IMG/VR virus record: IMGVR_UViG_3300017706_001454
Coordinates: 1 to 32,142 of that record
Direction: 5' to 3' (one strand)
DNA: 32,142 nt
DNA from: a virus
Shown here in pieces: positions 19,588-27,222 of this stretch. The position numbers and the translations under genes were made by a program. A model generated the notes under the pieces. The model was not told where the DNA came from. It did not search any database and saw only the letters and a list, made by a program, of their open reading frames with translations. How positions within the stretch are numbered: position 1 is the first letter of the stretch; every line of letters begins with the position of its first letter.

Positions 19588-20808
19588 ATGACACACCCCC
19601 TAGAATATCTGCGCATCCACTGCGCGACGGACCAGCAAGAGCAGAAACTCAACGCCTACATCAAGCACGGCACATGGGCAGGGGCCGCCCGCGAGCTGAA
19701 ATGCGACGAGAGCGCGGTGCGGCGATCGGTGGAAAGGCTCACCACACGGGCGACAATGTGCGCTCAAGGCCCACACTTCGCCGACCCGAATGGCATCCCG
19801 CGCCCCCTGCGCCTCAAAGGAACGTCCACGTACAAAGACGGTCAGTGGATCAAGACCGACGTGGACCGCATGCTGTACGAGCAGATGCAGCAGGAATTTG
19901 CGGAGACGTTCTTCCGAGACAGCTACGCCCCGCTCGACGTGAACAAGTGGGAAGGCTCGACAAGCAATGACGAGGACATCCCGTGGTTCCAGATCGGTGA
20001 CGCGCACCTCGGCATGCTGGCTTATTACAAAGAGGTCGGCCAAAACTTTGACTTGGATATTGCCGCGCGTGAAATCACCGCGGCATTTATGCATCTGATG
20101 GACAAAGCACCGAAGTCCAAGCGTTGCGTCATCAACGACCTGGGCGACTTCACGCATTACGAAAACTTCAAAAGCGAAACCGAGCATTCAGGCCACCGGC
20201 TAGACGCAGACGGGCGCTTCCCCAAGATGATTAGCGTCGTCAGCGCCGTGGTCCGTGGGTTTATACAGGCCGCGCTCACCAAGTACGAGTTCGTCGACTA
20301 CATCCCGAACCAGGGCAATCACTCCCGCACGAATGACATCTGGATGCGCGAGCTGATCGACGTGGCATACGGGCACACCGGCCGTGTTCATGCCCTGGAC
20401 AACCAAGGCGTTTTTGTCCCGTACAAGATGGGCAACACGTTCGTCATCACCCACCACAGCGACAAGGCCAGCGGTAAGAAATTGACCGACGTGGCGCTCA
20501 CGGACTATCGCGACTTCCTGAAAGAGTGCCGGCACCTTTACCTTGACACCGGCCACGTTCACCACGGGTTCTCGTTCAAGGAATACGCGCTAATTCAGGT
20601 CGAGAGCTGGAACAACCTCGCCGCCAACGACAAGCACCACCACGAGGCAGGTTGGCGATCCAAGCAAGCTATGTCGTGCGCCATACGAAACCGCAAGTAC
20701 GGCCAAGAAGACGTCCTGCGCGTGCCGATCGAGCGCATCTGGGACCAGCTGCAGGCCATGCCAAACGTCAAGACGTCCAAGCCGATCAGAACCGTCTACG
20801 AAGTCTGA
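19588..20808 (+). CDS. Metallophosphoesterase with N-terminal helix-turn-helix
   Basis: The 406-aa product has the five calcineurin-type motifs in order: GDAH (137-140), GDF (186-188), GNH (243-245), HH (289-290) and GHVHH (322-326), all of which bind the two metals. The N-terminal 60 residues include WAGAARELKCDESAVRRSVERL, a helix-turn-helix. This combination resembles phage DNA-repair phosphoesterases or Mre11/SbcD-like nucleases, so a DNA nuclease role is likely but not proven. It starts after GAGG, 20 bp from the primase. Confidence 0.88.
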   Translation: MTHPLEYLRIHCATDQQEQKLNAYIKHGTWAGAARELKCDESAVRRSVERLTTRATMCAQGPHFADPNGIPRPLRLKGTSTYKDGQWIKTDVDRMLYEQMQQEFAETFFRDSYAPLDVNKWEGSTSNDEDIPWFQIGDAHLGMLAYYKEVGQNFDLDIAAREITAAFMHLMDKAPKSKRCVINDLGDFTHYENFKSETEHSGHRLDADGRFPKMISVVSAVVRGFIQAALTKYEFVDYIPNQGNHSRTNDIWMRELIDVAYGHTGRVHALDNQGVFVPYKMGNTFVITHHSDKASGKKLTDVALTDYRDFLKECRHLYLDTGHVHHGFSFKEYALIQVESWNNLAANDKHHHEAGWRSKQAMSCAIRNRKYGQEDVLRVPIERIWDQLQAMPNVKTSKPIRTVYEV

Positions 20809-20817
20809 CGCCGAACA

Positions 20818-20842
20818 GCAAGGCAACCGCGTGTTGCCTTGC
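20818..20842 (+). terminator. 10-bp perfect hairpin
   Basis: GCAAGGCAAC and GTTGCCTTGC flank a 5-nt loop (CGCGT), 10 bp after the phosphoesterase stop. No T tract follows, so it may be a weak terminator or a 3'-end stabiliser; it also overlaps the -35 box of the next promoter. Confidence 0.5.
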
Positions 20843-20867
20843 AATCAATGTCAATACGCGCTATAGA
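20839..20867 (+). promoter_or_regulatory. Promoter of the Cro-like gene
   Basis: TTGCAA, 17 bp and TATAGA predict a start near 20874, inside the dyad at 20870-20883. This gives a leader of about 28 nt with GGAG before a GTG start. Confidence 0.62.
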
Positions 20868-20869
20868 TC

Positions 20870-20883
20870 GTCAACTTGTTGAC
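20870..20883. promoter_or_regulatory. Candidate autoregulatory operator
   Basis: GTCAACTTGTTGAC is a perfect 6-bp inverted repeat with a 2-bp centre. It uses the same GTTGAC half-sites as the 17-bp dyads but in opposite order. It sits at the predicted start of the Cro-like transcript. Confidence 0.55.
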
Positions 20884-20901
20884 AATTTCGGAGTCAAGAC
20901 T

Positions 20902-21132
20902 GTGACAGCCGCAGAATATGCAATCAATCTTTTCGGGTCGCCGTACAAAATGGCGAGCGCGTTTGAGAAAAACGGGTATCGAATCAACCCGTCAGCCATT
21001 TACCGCTGGACGTACCCACGCGACCGCAAGGGATCGGACGGACGCATCCCGTCAGACTGGCATAAAGCCATCATCGAGTGCGCAGAAGCAGAAGGAATTC
21101 AGGTAGATAGGGCAAAACTCATCAATGTGTGA
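20902..21132 (+). CDS. Cro/CI-like transcriptional regulator, 76 aa
   Basis: The product starts (GTG) MTAAEYAINLFGSPYKMASA and has the Cro-like helix-turn-helix layout: YKMASAFEKNGYRINPSAIYRWTYP, then GRIPSDWHKAIIECAEAEGI. The charged RKGSDGRIPSDWH loop and following helix are typical of phage Cro-type proteins. GGAG lies 8 bp before the GTG at 20902; upstream ATG and TTG codons in the same frame have no ribosome site and would cover the promoter/operator. It probably represses early or replication operons and itself. Confidence 0.82.
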   Translation: MTAAEYAINLFGSPYKMASAFEKNGYRINPSAIYRWTYPRDRKGSDGRIPSDWHKAIIECAEAEGIQVDRAKLINV

Positions 21133-21141
21133 TTTTTGTGC

Positions 21142-21170
21142 TTGCCATATTGATTTCAGATCATTATGTT
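21142..21170 (+). promoter_or_regulatory. Promoter of the recombination genes
   Basis: TTGCCA, 17 bp and TATGTT are followed by a predicted start near 21177 and a leader of about 24 nt with AAGGAG. It lies just after the Cro-like gene. Confidence 0.5.
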
Positions 21171-21200
21171 GAGTGCAAGTCATCAAGAAGGAGCAACCTG

Positions 21201-21662
21201 ATGAGTAACCGACTGACCCTTTCCGACATCGCCGACAAGAGTTATGGCGACCTGGTATCACTGAGCGCCCTTGAGCTGGGTATGCTGCTGGAGGAGTGCG
21301 ACGCACAACGCAAGTCCACCGAAGCTCTCAAGAAAAAACTCAAGAGCGCCGTCGAGCAGAAGTACGCGGTGCAGCTCAGTGACCACACCACCGGCACGGA
21401 CAAGTTTGAGGACGGCGAGGCCGTTGTCAAAATCTCCACGACCAAAAAGGTAACGTGGGACCCAGGCATCTTGAACGAGGCGTGGGCCACTCTCGAAAAC
21501 GAGTGGCAAGAAGATCCGTCCGAGTACATCGACATGAAAGCCTCGGTTTCAGAGCGCAAGTATGGCGCCTGGCCGACACCCATCAAGAAGTTGTTTGACC
21601 CCGCTCGCACTGTAGCGCCAGGCACGACTTCGATCACCATCGAGCAGAAGGAAGCCGAATAA
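21201..21662 (+). CDS. Hypothetical protein, 153 aa, recombination operon
   Basis: The product begins MSNRLTLSDIADKSYGDLVS and has a helical coiled N-terminal half (EALKKKLKSAVEQKYAVQL), then a DPGILNEAWATLENEWQEDPSEYI segment and a KYGAWPTPIKKLFDPARTV end, as in phage proteins found before Sak4/DUF669 genes, whose role is unknown. GGAG lies 7 bp before the ATG at 21201. It shares TAATG with the next gene. Confidence 0.8.
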   Translation: MSNRLTLSDIADKSYGDLVSLSALELGMLLEECDAQRKSTEALKKKLKSAVEQKYAVQLSDHTTGTDKFEDGEAVVKISTTKKVTWDPGILNEAWATLENEWQEDPSEYIDMKASVSERKYGAWPTPIKKLFDPARTVAPGTTSITIEQKEAE

Positions 21663-22426
21663 TGGCCATCTCACTTGAAAGCATCAAGCAGGGCGGCGAA
21701 GCAAAGCCGCCGCGCGTCCTACTCTACGGCGTGGAGGGCGTAGGCAAGACCACGTTCGCATCGTGCGCCCCATCACCGATCTTTATCCGCACCGAGGACG
21801 GGCTTGGCGACCTAGACGTTCCGGCATTTCCGCTGGCTCAGTCCTTTACCGACGTAATGGAAGCGCTCACGGCGCTTGCCACTGGCGACCACCCATACCA
21901 GACAGTCGTGGTTGACTCGGTGGACTGGCTTGAATCGCTCGTGTGGAAGTTCACGGCCGAGACGAACAACTGGAAGTCGATCGAAGATCCTGGCTACGGC
22001 AAGGGCTACATCGAGGCAGACAGTGCGTGGCTCGACTACACCGCAGCGCTGAACTACCTGCGCGACGAAAAGGACATGACGGTCATTCAGTTGGCCCACA
22101 ACGAGGTCAAGGCATACAACGACCCGGAGCGGGAAGCCTACGATCGCCATGTGGTCAAGCTCCACAAGCGGGCATCTGCCCTCTTGCGAGAGAACTGCGA
22201 CTATCTCTTGTTCGCCAACTACCGCGTCGGCACGACCAAAGACGGCCAGGGCTTCAACGAGAAGACGCGGGCTGTTGGTTCCGGTGAGCGCATCCTGTGC
22301 ACGCAGGAGAAGCCCGCATACATGGCAAAGCGCCGCACTCCCATGCCGGACGAGATCCCGATGGACTGGCAGGCGTTCGCACAACACATTCGCTTTTATA
22401 ACCAAGATACGACGGAGGCCGCATAA
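21662..22426 (+). CDS. Sak4-like RecA-fold ATPase
   Basis: The 254-aa protein has a Walker A GVEGVGKTT (residues 23-31) and a Walker B-like TVVVDSVDWLE (residues about 80-90), and a central IQLAHNEVKAYNDPEREAYDRHV segment, matching the AAA_24/Sak4 group of phage single-strand annealing-type recombinases and ATPases. It probably works with the DUF669 protein downstream and the nuclease after it. AAGGAA precedes the ATG. Confidence 0.85.
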   Translation: MAISLESIKQGGEAKPPRVLLYGVEGVGKTTFASCAPSPIFIRTEDGLGDLDVPAFPLAQSFTDVMEALTALATGDHPYQTVVVDSVDWLESLVWKFTAETNNWKSIEDPGYGKGYIEADSAWLDYTAALNYLRDEKDMTVIQLAHNEVKAYNDPEREAYDRHVVKLHKRASALLRENCDYLLFANYRVGTTKDGQGFNEKTRAVGSGERILCTQEKPAYMAKRRTPMPDEIPMDWQAFAQHIRFYNQDTTEAA

Positions 22427-22920
22427 TGGCACAACTTGGACAAACTTTTGACGCGACCCAGCACGATCCGGCGGGCGAAGGCTTTGAGCTGATCCCGGCA
22501 GGTGAGTACCCGGTGATGATTGTGAAGTCGGAAATGAAGCCGACCAAGGCAGGCACGGGCCAGTACCTCGAACTGGAGATGGACCTGCAGGACGGATCGA
22601 GCCGCAAGGTTTGGGATCGCCTGAACCTTATCAACCCGAACCCGAAAGCTGTTGAGATTGCGCAGCGATCGCTGTCAGCCATTTGTCATGCGACCGGCCA
22701 GATGTCGGTGCAGGACAGCGAGCAACTTCACGGCCGCCTGATGGTCGCCGTGATTAAGGTCGAGCCGGGTAAGGTCGAGCCGGGGCAGGGCGCATACGGC
22801 CCGAGCAACGGCGTGAAGACCTACAAGCCCGCGAATGCAAGTGGTGTGGCGCCTGCCCCTCAAGCCGCCGCACCGACGCAGACCCAGGCCGCTACCGCTT
22901 CCGCCCCTTGGCAGCGATAG
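22426..22920 (+). CDS. DUF669 protein, probable ssDNA-binding
   Basis: The 164-aa product matches DUF669: AGEYPVMIVKSEMKPTKAGTG, then GQYLELEMDLQDGS, RKVWDRLNLINPNPKAVEIAQ and RSLSAICHATG. The C-terminus is Ala/Pro/Gln-rich and ends APWQR, like the flexible tails of SSB-type proteins. DUF669 proteins are found next to Sak4 and have been linked to ssDNA binding. GGAGG precedes the ATG. A strong terminator follows. Confidence 0.88.
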   Translation: MAQLGQTFDATQHDPAGEGFELIPAGEYPVMIVKSEMKPTKAGTGQYLELEMDLQDGSSRKVWDRLNLINPNPKAVEIAQRSLSAICHATGQMSVQDSEQLHGRLMVAVIKVEPGKVEPGQGAYGPSNGVKTYKPANASGVAPAPQAAAPTQTQAATASAPWQR

Positions 22921-22933
22921 TCGCTTGAGGGCG

Positions 22934-22977
22934 GCCGGGGGAGGGTTTGCTCCTTCCCCTCCCCCGGCTTATTTTTT
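22934..22977 (+). terminator. Strong rho-independent terminator
   Basis: GCCGGGGGAGGG pairs with CCCTCCCCCGGC over 12 bp, with an 11- to 12-nt loop, followed by TTATTTTTT. It separates the Sak4/DUF669 unit from the nuclease gene, whose ribosome site lies in the tail, so read-through or processing is needed to express downstream genes unless a promoter exists within. Confidence 0.88.
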
Positions 22978-22986
22978 GAGGATCGC

Positions 22987-23892
22987 ATGGTAACTCTCCC
23001 CATATCCAACCAGGCCACGCGGGACGCGATCTATCGGCACTACGAAACCACGCAAGAGGATTCGCGCCGATCGCACCTTGGGGCGTCCATCATCGGGCGC
23101 TCGTGCTCGCGTCAGCTCTGGTACACGTTTCGGTGGGCACGCACGCAGCACCACGACGGTCGCTTGCTAAAGCTGTTTCGCCGCGGCCACGACGAGGAGC
23201 CGCGCCTGGTCAACGACCTGCGCGACGTCGGAGTTGAGGTTCATGTCGTCGACCGTGACACGGGCAACCAGTTTCGTGTCAGCGAGGTCGGCGGGCACTT
23301 CGGCGGCAGCATGGACGGGTGCGCGCTCGGCGTTCACGAGGCACCCCAGACTTGGCATGTGCTGGAGTTCAAGACGAGCGGCGACAAGCCGTTTCAGAAG
23401 CTCAAGAAGGACGGCGTGCAGTCGGCGAAGCCCGAGCACTTCGCGCAAATGCAGGTCTACATGCACCTGACTGGAATGACCCGCGCCTTCTATATGGCCG
23501 TCAATAAGAACGACGACGAGATTTACACGGAGCGTGTGAAGCACGACCCTGCAGCAGCCATCCGGTTGCTAGAAAAGGCGCGCCGGATTATCGAGGCGCA
23601 GAACCCGCCCGAGCGTATCGGCGACAAAACCTGGTACGAGTGCAAGTGGTGTGACTATTACGGCGTATGCCACGACACCAACTTGCCCGAGCGGAATTGC
23701 CGTACGTGCTTGCACAGCACCCCGGAGATGCACGGCCACGGCGAGTGGTCCTGTGCGAAAGGCAACGAGATGGGCGACGGCCGCGAGCGGCTGGAGTGCC
23801 ATCGTTTTATCCCTGCCTTGACGAACATGGGTGAGCCCACGGACGTCGACGGCGACAATATAGTTTACGAGAACTGGACGGATCGAGGATAA
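22987..23892 (+). CDS. Cas4/RecB-like PD-(D/E)XK exonuclease
   Basis: The 301-aa product shows GGSMDG (Asp110) and LEFKTSG (Glu127, Lys129), the catalytic PD-(D/E)XK core, then HFAQMQVYMHLTG, a RecB-type Q-x3-Y motif. Cys40 (GRSCSR) plus CKWCDYYGVC (219-228) could hold a 4Fe-4S cluster, as in Cas4 and AddB. Further Cys/His pairs (CRTCLH) follow. A 5'-end resecting exonuclease for the Sak4 pair is expected. GAGG lies 5 bp before the ATG. Confidence 0.88.
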   Translation: MVTLPISNQATRDAIYRHYETTQEDSRRSHLGASIIGRSCSRQLWYTFRWARTQHHDGRLLKLFRRGHDEEPRLVNDLRDVGVEVHVVDRDTGNQFRVSEVGGHFGGSMDGCALGVHEAPQTWHVLEFKTSGDKPFQKLKKDGVQSAKPEHFAQMQVYMHLTGMTRAFYMAVNKNDDEIYTERVKHDPAAAIRLLEKARRIIEAQNPPERIGDKTWYECKWCDYYGVCHDTNLPERNCRTCLHSTPEMHGHGEWSCAKGNEMGDGRERLECHRFIPALTNMGEPTDVDGDNIVYENWTDRG

Positions 23893-23894
23893 AG

Positions 23895-24158
23895 ATGACG
23901 CCAACCCCCAACATTTTATGGAAGTCCATACCTTTTTTCCGCGAAAAAAAATGGGACGGACAATATCGCGTGGTTGAAAGAACCCACAACTCGGGCAGGT
24001 CGTATTACGTCTCGCAGTCAAAGAGGATCGGAGTCTCTGGATTTCAATTGTGGCAAGACGTGTCCGATCAACAGCACGACGACAAAAAAACCGCGATTGC
24101 GCAGTGCCAAAGGTTGTTTAACGGTGAAATCAAATCAGAAAGGACGGTCGCGGAATGA
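23895..24158 (+). CDS. Hypothetical protein, 87 aa
   Basis: The product begins MTPTPNILWKSIPFFREKKW and has a beta-rich middle (QYRVVERTHNSGRSYYVSQS) with conserved aromatic residues, and a helical end. I do not recognise it. GAGG precedes the ATG 2 bp after the nuclease stop. Confidence 0.78.
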   Translation: MTPTPNILWKSIPFFREKKWDGQYRVVERTHNSGRSYYVSQSKRIGVSGFQLWQDVSDQQHDDKKTAIAQCQRLFNGEIKSERTVAE

Positions 24159-24400
24159 CCAAAGACGGAACGAAACAACTCCCAATGGGACCGCGTTATC
24201 TGCAGCAGTGCGCCAACGACCTGCGCAAACAGCGGGAAGGCGAGATTAGCGTCGAGGCCGTGATCGGCTACGCCTGGTGGTGGGCGCGCGAGCGAGGTGT
24301 CACGGGCTGGAGCAAGGCGAGACTGGCCAACGAAGAAGGCCACATGATGAAAGGCCCCGACGACATCGCGCACAACACGGAAGAACAGAAAGACGGATGA
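24155..24400 (+). CDS. Hypothetical protein, 81 aa
   Basis: The product begins MTKDGTKQLPMGPRYLQQCA and contains EAVIGYAWWWARERGVTGWSKA, a Trp-rich helix. I do not recognise it. The ATG overlaps the preceding TGA. Its 3' end overlaps the methyltransferase start by 4 bp. Confidence 0.78.
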   Translation: MTKDGTKQLPMGPRYLQQCANDLRKQREGEISVEAVIGYAWWWARERGVTGWSKARLANEEGHMMKGPDDIAHNTEEQKDG

Positions 24401-25164
24401 CAGCTTATTACAATGAGGTCGAGCCATATGCCGCTCAATGGCTTAGGAACTTAATCGAGGCGGGACACATCCCCGCTGGAGAAGTAGACGAACGGAGTAT
24501 CGAAGATGTCCATCCAGACGACCTTGTGGGATTTGATCAATGCCACTTCTTCGCCGGTATCGGCGTGTGGGCGTATGCAATGCGATGCGCAGGGTGGCCG
24601 GACAACCAAGAAGCGTGGACTGGATCCTGTCCTTGCCAGCCTTTCTCCGCGGCAGGCAAAGGAGGCGGGATTGCTGACGAGCGGCACTTGTGGCCGCACT
24701 GGCACCACCTCATTAGAGTCTGCGAACCTAGCCGCATCTTTGGCGAGCAAGTTGCAAGCAAAGACGGCCTTGGATGGCTCGATGTTGTTCAAGCTGACAT
24801 GGAAAAAACGGGATACGCCATTGGGTCGCTCGATTTATGCGCTGCGGGCTTCGGCGCTGCGCACATTAGACAACGCGTCTACTGGGCCGCTCACACTGCC
24901 GACGCCCGTGGCCAGCGAACCAAAAGACTGCGCAAGACCTTCGGTCCTCGCCAAATGCGACAAGGGTGGGCGGCTCGCCCGGAGGTTGTGCGCAAGATCT
25001 TCGAAGACCCTGAGCGAGAGCACGACGGTATCGTCAAACCCATCATTCGCCCGTCAGATGATGGGTTTGCCACAAGAGTGGGACGATTGCGCGCCTACGG
25101 AAACGCGATAGATGCGTACACCGCGCAGTCATTTATAGAAGCTGCTATGCAGGTGATGCCGTGA
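24397..25164 (+). CDS. DNA C5-cytosine methyltransferase
   Basis: The 255-aa enzyme has motif I (FFAGIGVW, 51-58), motif IV (GSCPCQPFSAAGKGGG, 76-91) with the catalytic Cys80, a motif VI-like FGEQV, motif VIII (HIRQRVYW) and C-terminal motif X (RLRAYGNAI). The gap between motifs VIII and X is short, so the target-recognition region is minimal. It should methylate phage cytosines, often to evade restriction. The ATG at 24397 overlaps the preceding stop. A second coding frame overlaps much of it. Confidence 0.9.
   Translation: MTAYYNEVEPYAAQWLRNLIEAGHIPAGEVDERSIEDVHPDDLVGFDQCHFFAGIGVWAYAMRCAGWPDNQEAWTGSCPCQPFSAAGKGGGIADERHLWPHWHHLIRVCEPSRIFGEQVASKDGLGWLDVVQADMEKTGYAIGSLDLCAAGFGAAHIRQRVYWAAHTADARGQRTKRLRKTFGPRQMRQGWAARPEVVRKIFEDPEREHDGIVKPIIRPSDDGFATRVGRLRAYGNAIDAYTAQSFIEAAMQVMP
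24506..25111 (+). CDS. Second protein encoded in an overlapping frame of the methyltransferase gene
   Basis: This 201-aa frame lies wholly inside the methyltransferase gene, yet begins after a good ribosome site (GGAG, 8 bp before ATG). Its sequence is of a known phage style: start LWDLINATSSPVSACGR, then SLSPRQAKEAGLLTSGTCGRT, LFKLTWKKRDTPLGRSI and the ending MGLPQEWDDCAPTET. I recall these from many phage proteins beside or inside cytosine methyltransferases. Function is unknown. Whether both frames are made should be tested. Confidence 0.62.
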   Translation: MSIQTTLWDLINATSSPVSACGRMQCDAQGGRTTKKRGLDPVLASLSPRQAKEAGLLTSGTCGRTGTTSLESANLAASLASKLQAKTALDGSMLFKLTWKKRDTPLGRSIYALRASALRTLDNASTGPLTLPTPVASEPKDCARPSVLAKCDKGGRLARRLCARSSKTLSESTTVSSNPSFARQMMGLPQEWDDCAPTETR

Positions 25165-26753
25165 TGCAACTGCGTCCCTACCAGCAAGAATCAATCGACG
25201 CGATCTATTCGTACTTCGGCCGCGCGAAGGGAAACCCCCTAGTCGCGCTGCCGACCGGCACGGGCAAGAGCGTGTGTATCGGTGAGTTCGTGCGCGGTGC
25301 GTGCAAGCAATACCCCGGCACGCGGGTGGTGATGCTAACCCACGTCAAGGAGCTGATCGAGCAGAACTTTAGCAAGCTCATTTCCCTATGGCCGGAGGCC
25401 CCGGCCGGGATCTACAGCGCCGGGCTTGGCAAGCGTGACCTAGACGCACAGATCGTGTTTGCCGGTATTCAGTCCATCCACCGGCATGCGCTAAATATGG
25501 GCCGCGTTGACTTGATCGTTGTGGACGAGTGCCACCTCATACCGCGCAAGTCAGACACGATGTACGGTCGCTTTCTCGCCAACGTTCGCCTACACAGCCC
25601 GCACGTCAAGATCATTGGCTTTACAGCAACGCCGTTTCGCATGGACAGCGGCATGCTCACCTCGGGCAAGGACGCGCTGTTCGACGAGGTGTGCTATGAG
25701 ATGACGATCCGCGAGGCCATCGAAGATGGCTGGTTGAGCGAGCCGCTGCCCAAAGCGACGAACACGAAGCTGGACGTGGCGGGCGTCGGCACGCGCGGCG
25801 GCGAGTTCATCCCAGGGCAGCTAGAGAAGGCCGTCGACGTTGACGAAACCACGCAAGCTGCAGTGTCCGAGATTATCGAGCACGGCAAGAGCCGCAAAGG
25901 CTGGCTTGTCTTTTGCGCAGGCGTTGAGCACGCGCACCATGTCCGCGATGCGATCCGAGCACACGGTATTTCTTGCGAGGCGATCACGGGTGACACGCCA
26001 AAGGGAGAGCGAGAGCGTATCTTGCGTGACTTCAAAGCGGGCCGCATTCAATGCCTGACCAATCGCGACGTTCTCACCACCGGGTTTGACGCGCCGCACA
26101 CAGACCTGCTCGCTTTGCTGCGCCCAACCAAATCCCCAGGCTTGCTTATCCAAATGGTCGGGCGCGGCACGCGCCTATCCCCCGGCAAGGAAAACTGCCT
26201 CGTCTTGGACTTCGCCGAGAACTTCTCACGTCATGGTCCGATCGACCGGATTAAGGTCAAGCGCCCGCGCGATAGCGCGGAGGAGGGCGAGGCGCCGGTC
26301 AAGGTGTGCCCCGAGTGCGCGGCCATCTGCTATGCGGGCGTGCGGGAGTGCGGCGACTGCGGCCACGAGTTTCCCGAGCCAGAGCTGAAGATCACCAAGC
26401 AAGCGGGCACCGCGGCCGTGCTATCGAACCAGCTCAAGGCCGAATGGGTCGACGTAACAAGTGTGATGTACGGACTGCACACAAAGCCCGGCAAGCCCAG
26501 CAGCCTAAAGGTAACGTATGTCTGCGGCCTGGTCGCGCATACAGAATGGATTTGCTTCGATCACTCAGGGTACGCGCGACAGAAGGCTTGCCAGTGGTGG
26601 CTTAAACGAGCGGGCCACCCCGCGCCGAGCACGGTGGCCGAGGCGCTGGAGCGGAAGGGCGAATTGAGAAACCCGACGCGCATCAGGATCGAGCCGGACG
26701 GGAAGTACAAAAGAGTAACAGCCGCCGAGTTCGGCGAAAGAGAGGTAGCATGA
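25164..26753 (+). CDS. SF2 DEAD/DEAH-type helicase
   Basis: The 529-aa product has RPYQQESIDAI (Q-like motif), PTGTGKS (30-36), VVDECH (119-124), TATPFR (154-159), a helicase C domain with GFDAPHTDLLALLRPT and QMVGRGTRLSPG (motif VI), and a CPECAAICYAGVRECGDCGHEF four-Cys zinc ribbon near residues 375-396. Similar phage helicases act in replication or recombination. The ATG at 25164 shares TGATG with the previous stop; a GTG one codon earlier (25161) is possible. Confidence 0.93.
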   Translation: MQLRPYQQESIDAIYSYFGRAKGNPLVALPTGTGKSVCIGEFVRGACKQYPGTRVVMLTHVKELIEQNFSKLISLWPEAPAGIYSAGLGKRDLDAQIVFAGIQSIHRHALNMGRVDLIVVDECHLIPRKSDTMYGRFLANVRLHSPHVKIIGFTATPFRMDSGMLTSGKDALFDEVCYEMTIREAIEDGWLSEPLPKATNTKLDVAGVGTRGGEFIPGQLEKAVDVDETTQAAVSEIIEHGKSRKGWLVFCAGVEHAHHVRDAIRAHGISCEAITGDTPKGERERILRDFKAGRIQCLTNRDVLTTGFDAPHTDLLALLRPTKSPGLLIQMVGRGTRLSPGKENCLVLDFAENFSRHGPIDRIKVKRPRDSAEEGEAPVKVCPECAAICYAGVRECGDCGHEFPEPELKITKQAGTAAVLSNQLKAEWVDVTSVMYGLHTKPGKPSSLKVTYVCGLVAHTEWICFDHSGYARQKACQWWLKRAGHPAPSTVAEALERKGELRNPTRIRIEPDGKYKRVTAAEFGEREVA

Positions 26754-26953
26754 GCACCCCAGTAGACCACCCACCACACTACAACAAGCATCCGAGCGGC
26801 GTTGAGTGCATCGACATTATCGAGCACATGGACTTCTGCTTAGGCAACGCAATCAAATACATTTGGCGTGCGGACCTAAAGGGTAAAGCGATCGAGGATC
26901 TTGAGAAGGCGAGGTGGTATATCGACCGAGAGATTGAGCGGAGAACGCGCTAA
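26750..26953 (+). CDS. DUF3310 protein (T7 gp1.7-like)
   Basis: The 67-aa product begins MSTPVDHPPHYNKHPSGVEC and has the GNAIKYIWRADLKGKAIEDLEKARWYIDREI core of DUF3310. T7 gene 1.7, a member, has nucleotide kinase activity; the family's role elsewhere is less clear. The start overlaps the helicase stop (ATGA). Its TAA overlaps the opposite-strand o-spanin stop. Confidence 0.9.
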   Translation: MSTPVDHPPHYNKHPSGVECIDIIEHMDFCLGNAIKYIWRADLKGKAIEDLEKARWYIDREIERRTR

Positions 26954-27222
26954 TCCTCGCTGACCACACCTTCAACCCAATCGACCAACTCGTTGTGGCG
27001 CGCGGCCAGCTCGTGATACTGACCGCCGACCACAACGAGACAGTCCTCTACAGCGGCGCTATCAGTCAGCGGCTTGCACGCCAGCGGTTCAGCCCGCGTC
27101 GTCAGCGCGCTGTCTGGCGGCGCGATCGTAGAGCCCATCGGGACCAGCGAGCGCGCGGTCGAGCAAGCGCTGAGTGTCGTCGCCAACAAGGCAGACAGGA
27201 TCGTCAGTCTCGGCCAATTCAT
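26950..27222 (-). CDS. o-spanin (Rz1-like lipoprotein)
   Basis: The 90-aa product begins MNWPRLTILSALLATTLSAC, a signal peptide ending in a lipobox (LSAC), so the mature protein is an outer-membrane lipoprotein. A Pro/Ala segment and a helical C-terminus (GGQYHELAARHNELVDWVEG) follow. It overlaps the 3' part of the i-spanin gene in a different frame by 134 bp, the typical embedded Rz/Rz1 layout. GAGG lies 9 bp upstream of the ATG at 27222. Confidence 0.88.
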   Translation of the reverse strand: MNWPRLTILSALLATTLSACSTARSLVPMGSTIAPPDSALTTRAEPLACKPLTDSAAVEDCLVVVGGQYHELAARHNELVDWVEGVVSED

